From JAEZDP01 sp044508265 (GTDB taxonomy: Bacteria; Acidobacteriota; Vicinamibacteria; Vicinamibacterales; Vicinamibacteraceae), in the NCBI GenBank assembly GCA_044508265.1, contig JBIQIB010000003.1, positions 15,392-79,391 of the forward strand: DNA of 64,000 nucleotides. The letters are read 5' to 3'. Within the stretch, counting starts at the first letter, position 1; every line of letters starts with the position of its first letter. The notes beneath the pieces are model-generated. The model had not been told where the DNA came from. It searched no databases and worked only from the letters and a program-made list of their open reading frames with translations. Below, piece by piece: positions 62,920-64,000 of this stretch. The translations under genes were made by a program, and so were the position numbers.

Positions 62920-63741
62920 ATGCCGATGCTGCAGGTGCTCAGGCGGCGCAACGCAGAGGCGCGGCGTTTCCGCCGCGGGATGTACCTCCTGCCGAGCCTC
63001 TTCACGCTTGCCAACCTGTTCTGCGGCTACGCGTGCATCATCTTCGCGACGCGCGGCGAGTATGCGACGGCCGCGCCCTTCATCGGCATCGCCGTCGTCC
63101 TCGACATGCTCGACGGACGCATCGCGCGGCTGACGGGCGCGTCGAGCGACTTCGGACGCGAGTTCGACTCGCTCGCCGACGTCGTCTCGTTCGGGATGGC
63201 GCCGGCGGTGCTCAGCTACACGTGGGGGCTCAGCGCCTATGGGCGCGTGGGCTGGGCCGTCGGCTTCGTGTTCGTCTCGGCCGCGGCCATCCGCCTCGCG
63301 CGCTTCAACATCCAGACGGGCAGCAACCCCGACAAGCGCTACTTCGTCGGCATGCCGAGTCCGGCGGCTGCCGGCGTGCCCGCCGCGACCGTCTTTGCCT
63401 ATCCCTTCGGCCTCACCGACTGGTACGCGATTCTCGCCGTCCCGATGCTGCTGGTGCCGGCGCTGCTGATGGTCAGCACCATCAAGTACCGCAGCTTCAA
63501 GACCATCGACTTCGGCCGGCGGCGTCCGGTGAACGGGCTGTTCGTCGCGGCGCTCGGCATCGCAGCCATCGCGACGTTCCCGCAGTGGACGCTGCTCACC
63601 CTCGCGTACGTCTACCTCCTGTCGGCGTTCGTGGGGCTGGCGTGGTCGCGGCTGCGTGCGCGTCCGCGCGAGGCGGCGGCTGCCGCACCCGCCGAGCCTC
63701 TCGAACTCCCGCAGCAGCAGGCGCAAGGGGAAGACAGGTAA
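62920..63741 (+). CDS. pssA: CDP-diacylglycerol-serine O-phosphatidyltransferase
   Basis: 273 residues with about eight hydrophobic helices. The CDP-alcohol phosphotransferase motif is complete: MLDGRIARLTGASSDFGREF plus DSLAD (D-x2-DG-x2-AR-x8-G-x3-D-x3-D). It joins CDP-diacylglycerol and serine to phosphatidylserine, which Psd then decarboxylates. The start follows the psd stop by 4 bases. The C-terminal 25 residues are an Ala/Glu/Gln-rich cytoplasmic tail. Confidence 0.95.
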   Translation: MPMLQVLRRRNAEARRFRRGMYLLPSLFTLANLFCGYACIIFATRGEYATAAPFIGIAVVLDMLDGRIARLTGASSDFGREFDSLADVVSFGMAPAVLSYTWGLSAYGRVGWAVGFVFVSAAAIRLARFNIQTGSNPDKRYFVGMPSPAAAGVPAATVFAYPFGLTDWYAILAVPMLLVPALLMVSTIKYRSFKTIDFGRRRPVNGLFVAALGIAAIATFPQWTLLTLAYVYLLSAFVGLAWSRLRARPREAAAAAPAEPLELPQQQAQGEDR

Positions 63742-63762
63742 GGCTGATCGACGGCGAGGACT

Positions 63763-63873
63763 GGAGGAAGGGAGGAGGGAAGGAACGGAGGAGCAGGAGC
63801 GGAGGAACGGAGGAGAGAAGGAATGGAGGACGAGGAGTGGAGGAGGAGGAACGGAGGAGGAGGCACGGAGGAG
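63763..63873 (+). repeat. Purine-rich GGAGGA low-complexity tract
   Basis: About 110 bases made almost entirely of G and A on the plus strand, with irregular GGAGGA, GGAACGGAGGAG and GGAGGAGG units. It fills the space between pssA and the next gene. No hairpin and no coding signature. Function unknown. Confidence 0.85.
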
Positions 63874-63934
63874 CGTCGCGACGCGTGCCTGCCTGGGCCG
63901 ATTATTCGAGATTGAGCCGGTGTAGGCTCGGAGC

Positions 63935-64000
63935 GTGCGCAGTGACAGCGAGTCGCTCGACGAACGGATTCGGTTTGCCATCGCCAACCGTCGCCTCCTC
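63935..64000 (+). CDS. Start of a WYL-domain-like protein, cut by window edge
   Basis: 22 residues from GTG 63935: SESLDERIRFAIANRRLL. The pattern (E)RIRxAIxxRRLL is how the WYL domain of transcriptional regulators often begins. The rest is outside the window, so the assignment is tentative. Confidence 0.45.
   Translation, partial: MRSDSESLDERIRFAIANRRLL

Noticed and set aside
63656..63925. Plus-strand gene encoding a Lys/Arg/Glu-rich peptide across the purine tract
   Set aside because: It overlaps pssA out of frame and its composition is just the translated GGAGGA low-complexity DNA.

Overview
The window is about 70% GC and looks like Acidobacteriota, probably a Vicinamibacteria-type lineage. 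The taxonomic clues are a secreted VWFA protein of the acidobacterial type (25178-26248), a PEP-CTERM protein, bactofilin, type III glutamine synthetase and ArsR-methyltransferase fusions. It is a scaffolded draft, probably metagenomic, with six runs of exactly 100 N. Two of these (37145-37244, 54334-54433) are false gaps: the same 55 bases stand on both sides, and removing one copy plus the Ns restores intact parC and MATE genes. No rRNA, tRNA, insertion sequence, phage or CRISPR was found. Most of the window is chromosomal housekeeping DNA.

Layout. 1-2762: LiaF-like membrane protein with a LytS/LytTR two-component pair. 2849-11117: methionine/SAM-cycle block, in which two paralogous ArsR-methyltransferase fusion proteins precede metH and ahcY; a PEP-CTERM gene with a sigma-54 promoter lies between them. 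11303-16034: GntP permease, MA-type peptidase, and a RidA / M19 dipeptidase / EEP-phosphatase operon. 16073-21241: sucA-sucB, a secreted protein and bcp. 21302-24999: MBOAT acyltransferase, SGNH partner and a rhodanese-methyltransferase. 25178-37357: VWFA protein, cation/proton antiporter, parE, glnN, a ceramidase-like lipoprotein and parC. 37441-45881: FAD oxidoreductase, MATE pump, DUF349 protein, speA, bactofilin. 45915-50067: three overlapping amidohydrolase-like genes, two of which lack the metal-binding HxH. 50165-57743: membrane protein, amidohydrolase, second MATE pump, quinone reductase, DUF72, alpha/beta hydrolase. 57868-64000: mutS, tsaB, rimI, a YdcH-like protein, psd, pssA, and the start of a WYL-like gene.

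The most unusual signal is a dispersed palindromic element, GGTAGGG followed by a 9-bp stem and 3-nt loop, present in at least nine full copies. Where a host gene can be assigned, it lies at or just after the 3' end of the gene and always in the same sense orientation. The stems differ by compensatory base pairs. In parC and speA the TAG inside GGTAGGG is the stop codon, and in the ceramidase-like gene the element is read in frame inside the coding region. Three of the four true gaps touch copies of it. The second main observation is the pair of ArsR-methyltransferase fusions beside metH and ahcY, which look like SAM/SAH-responsive regulators of the methyl cycle.
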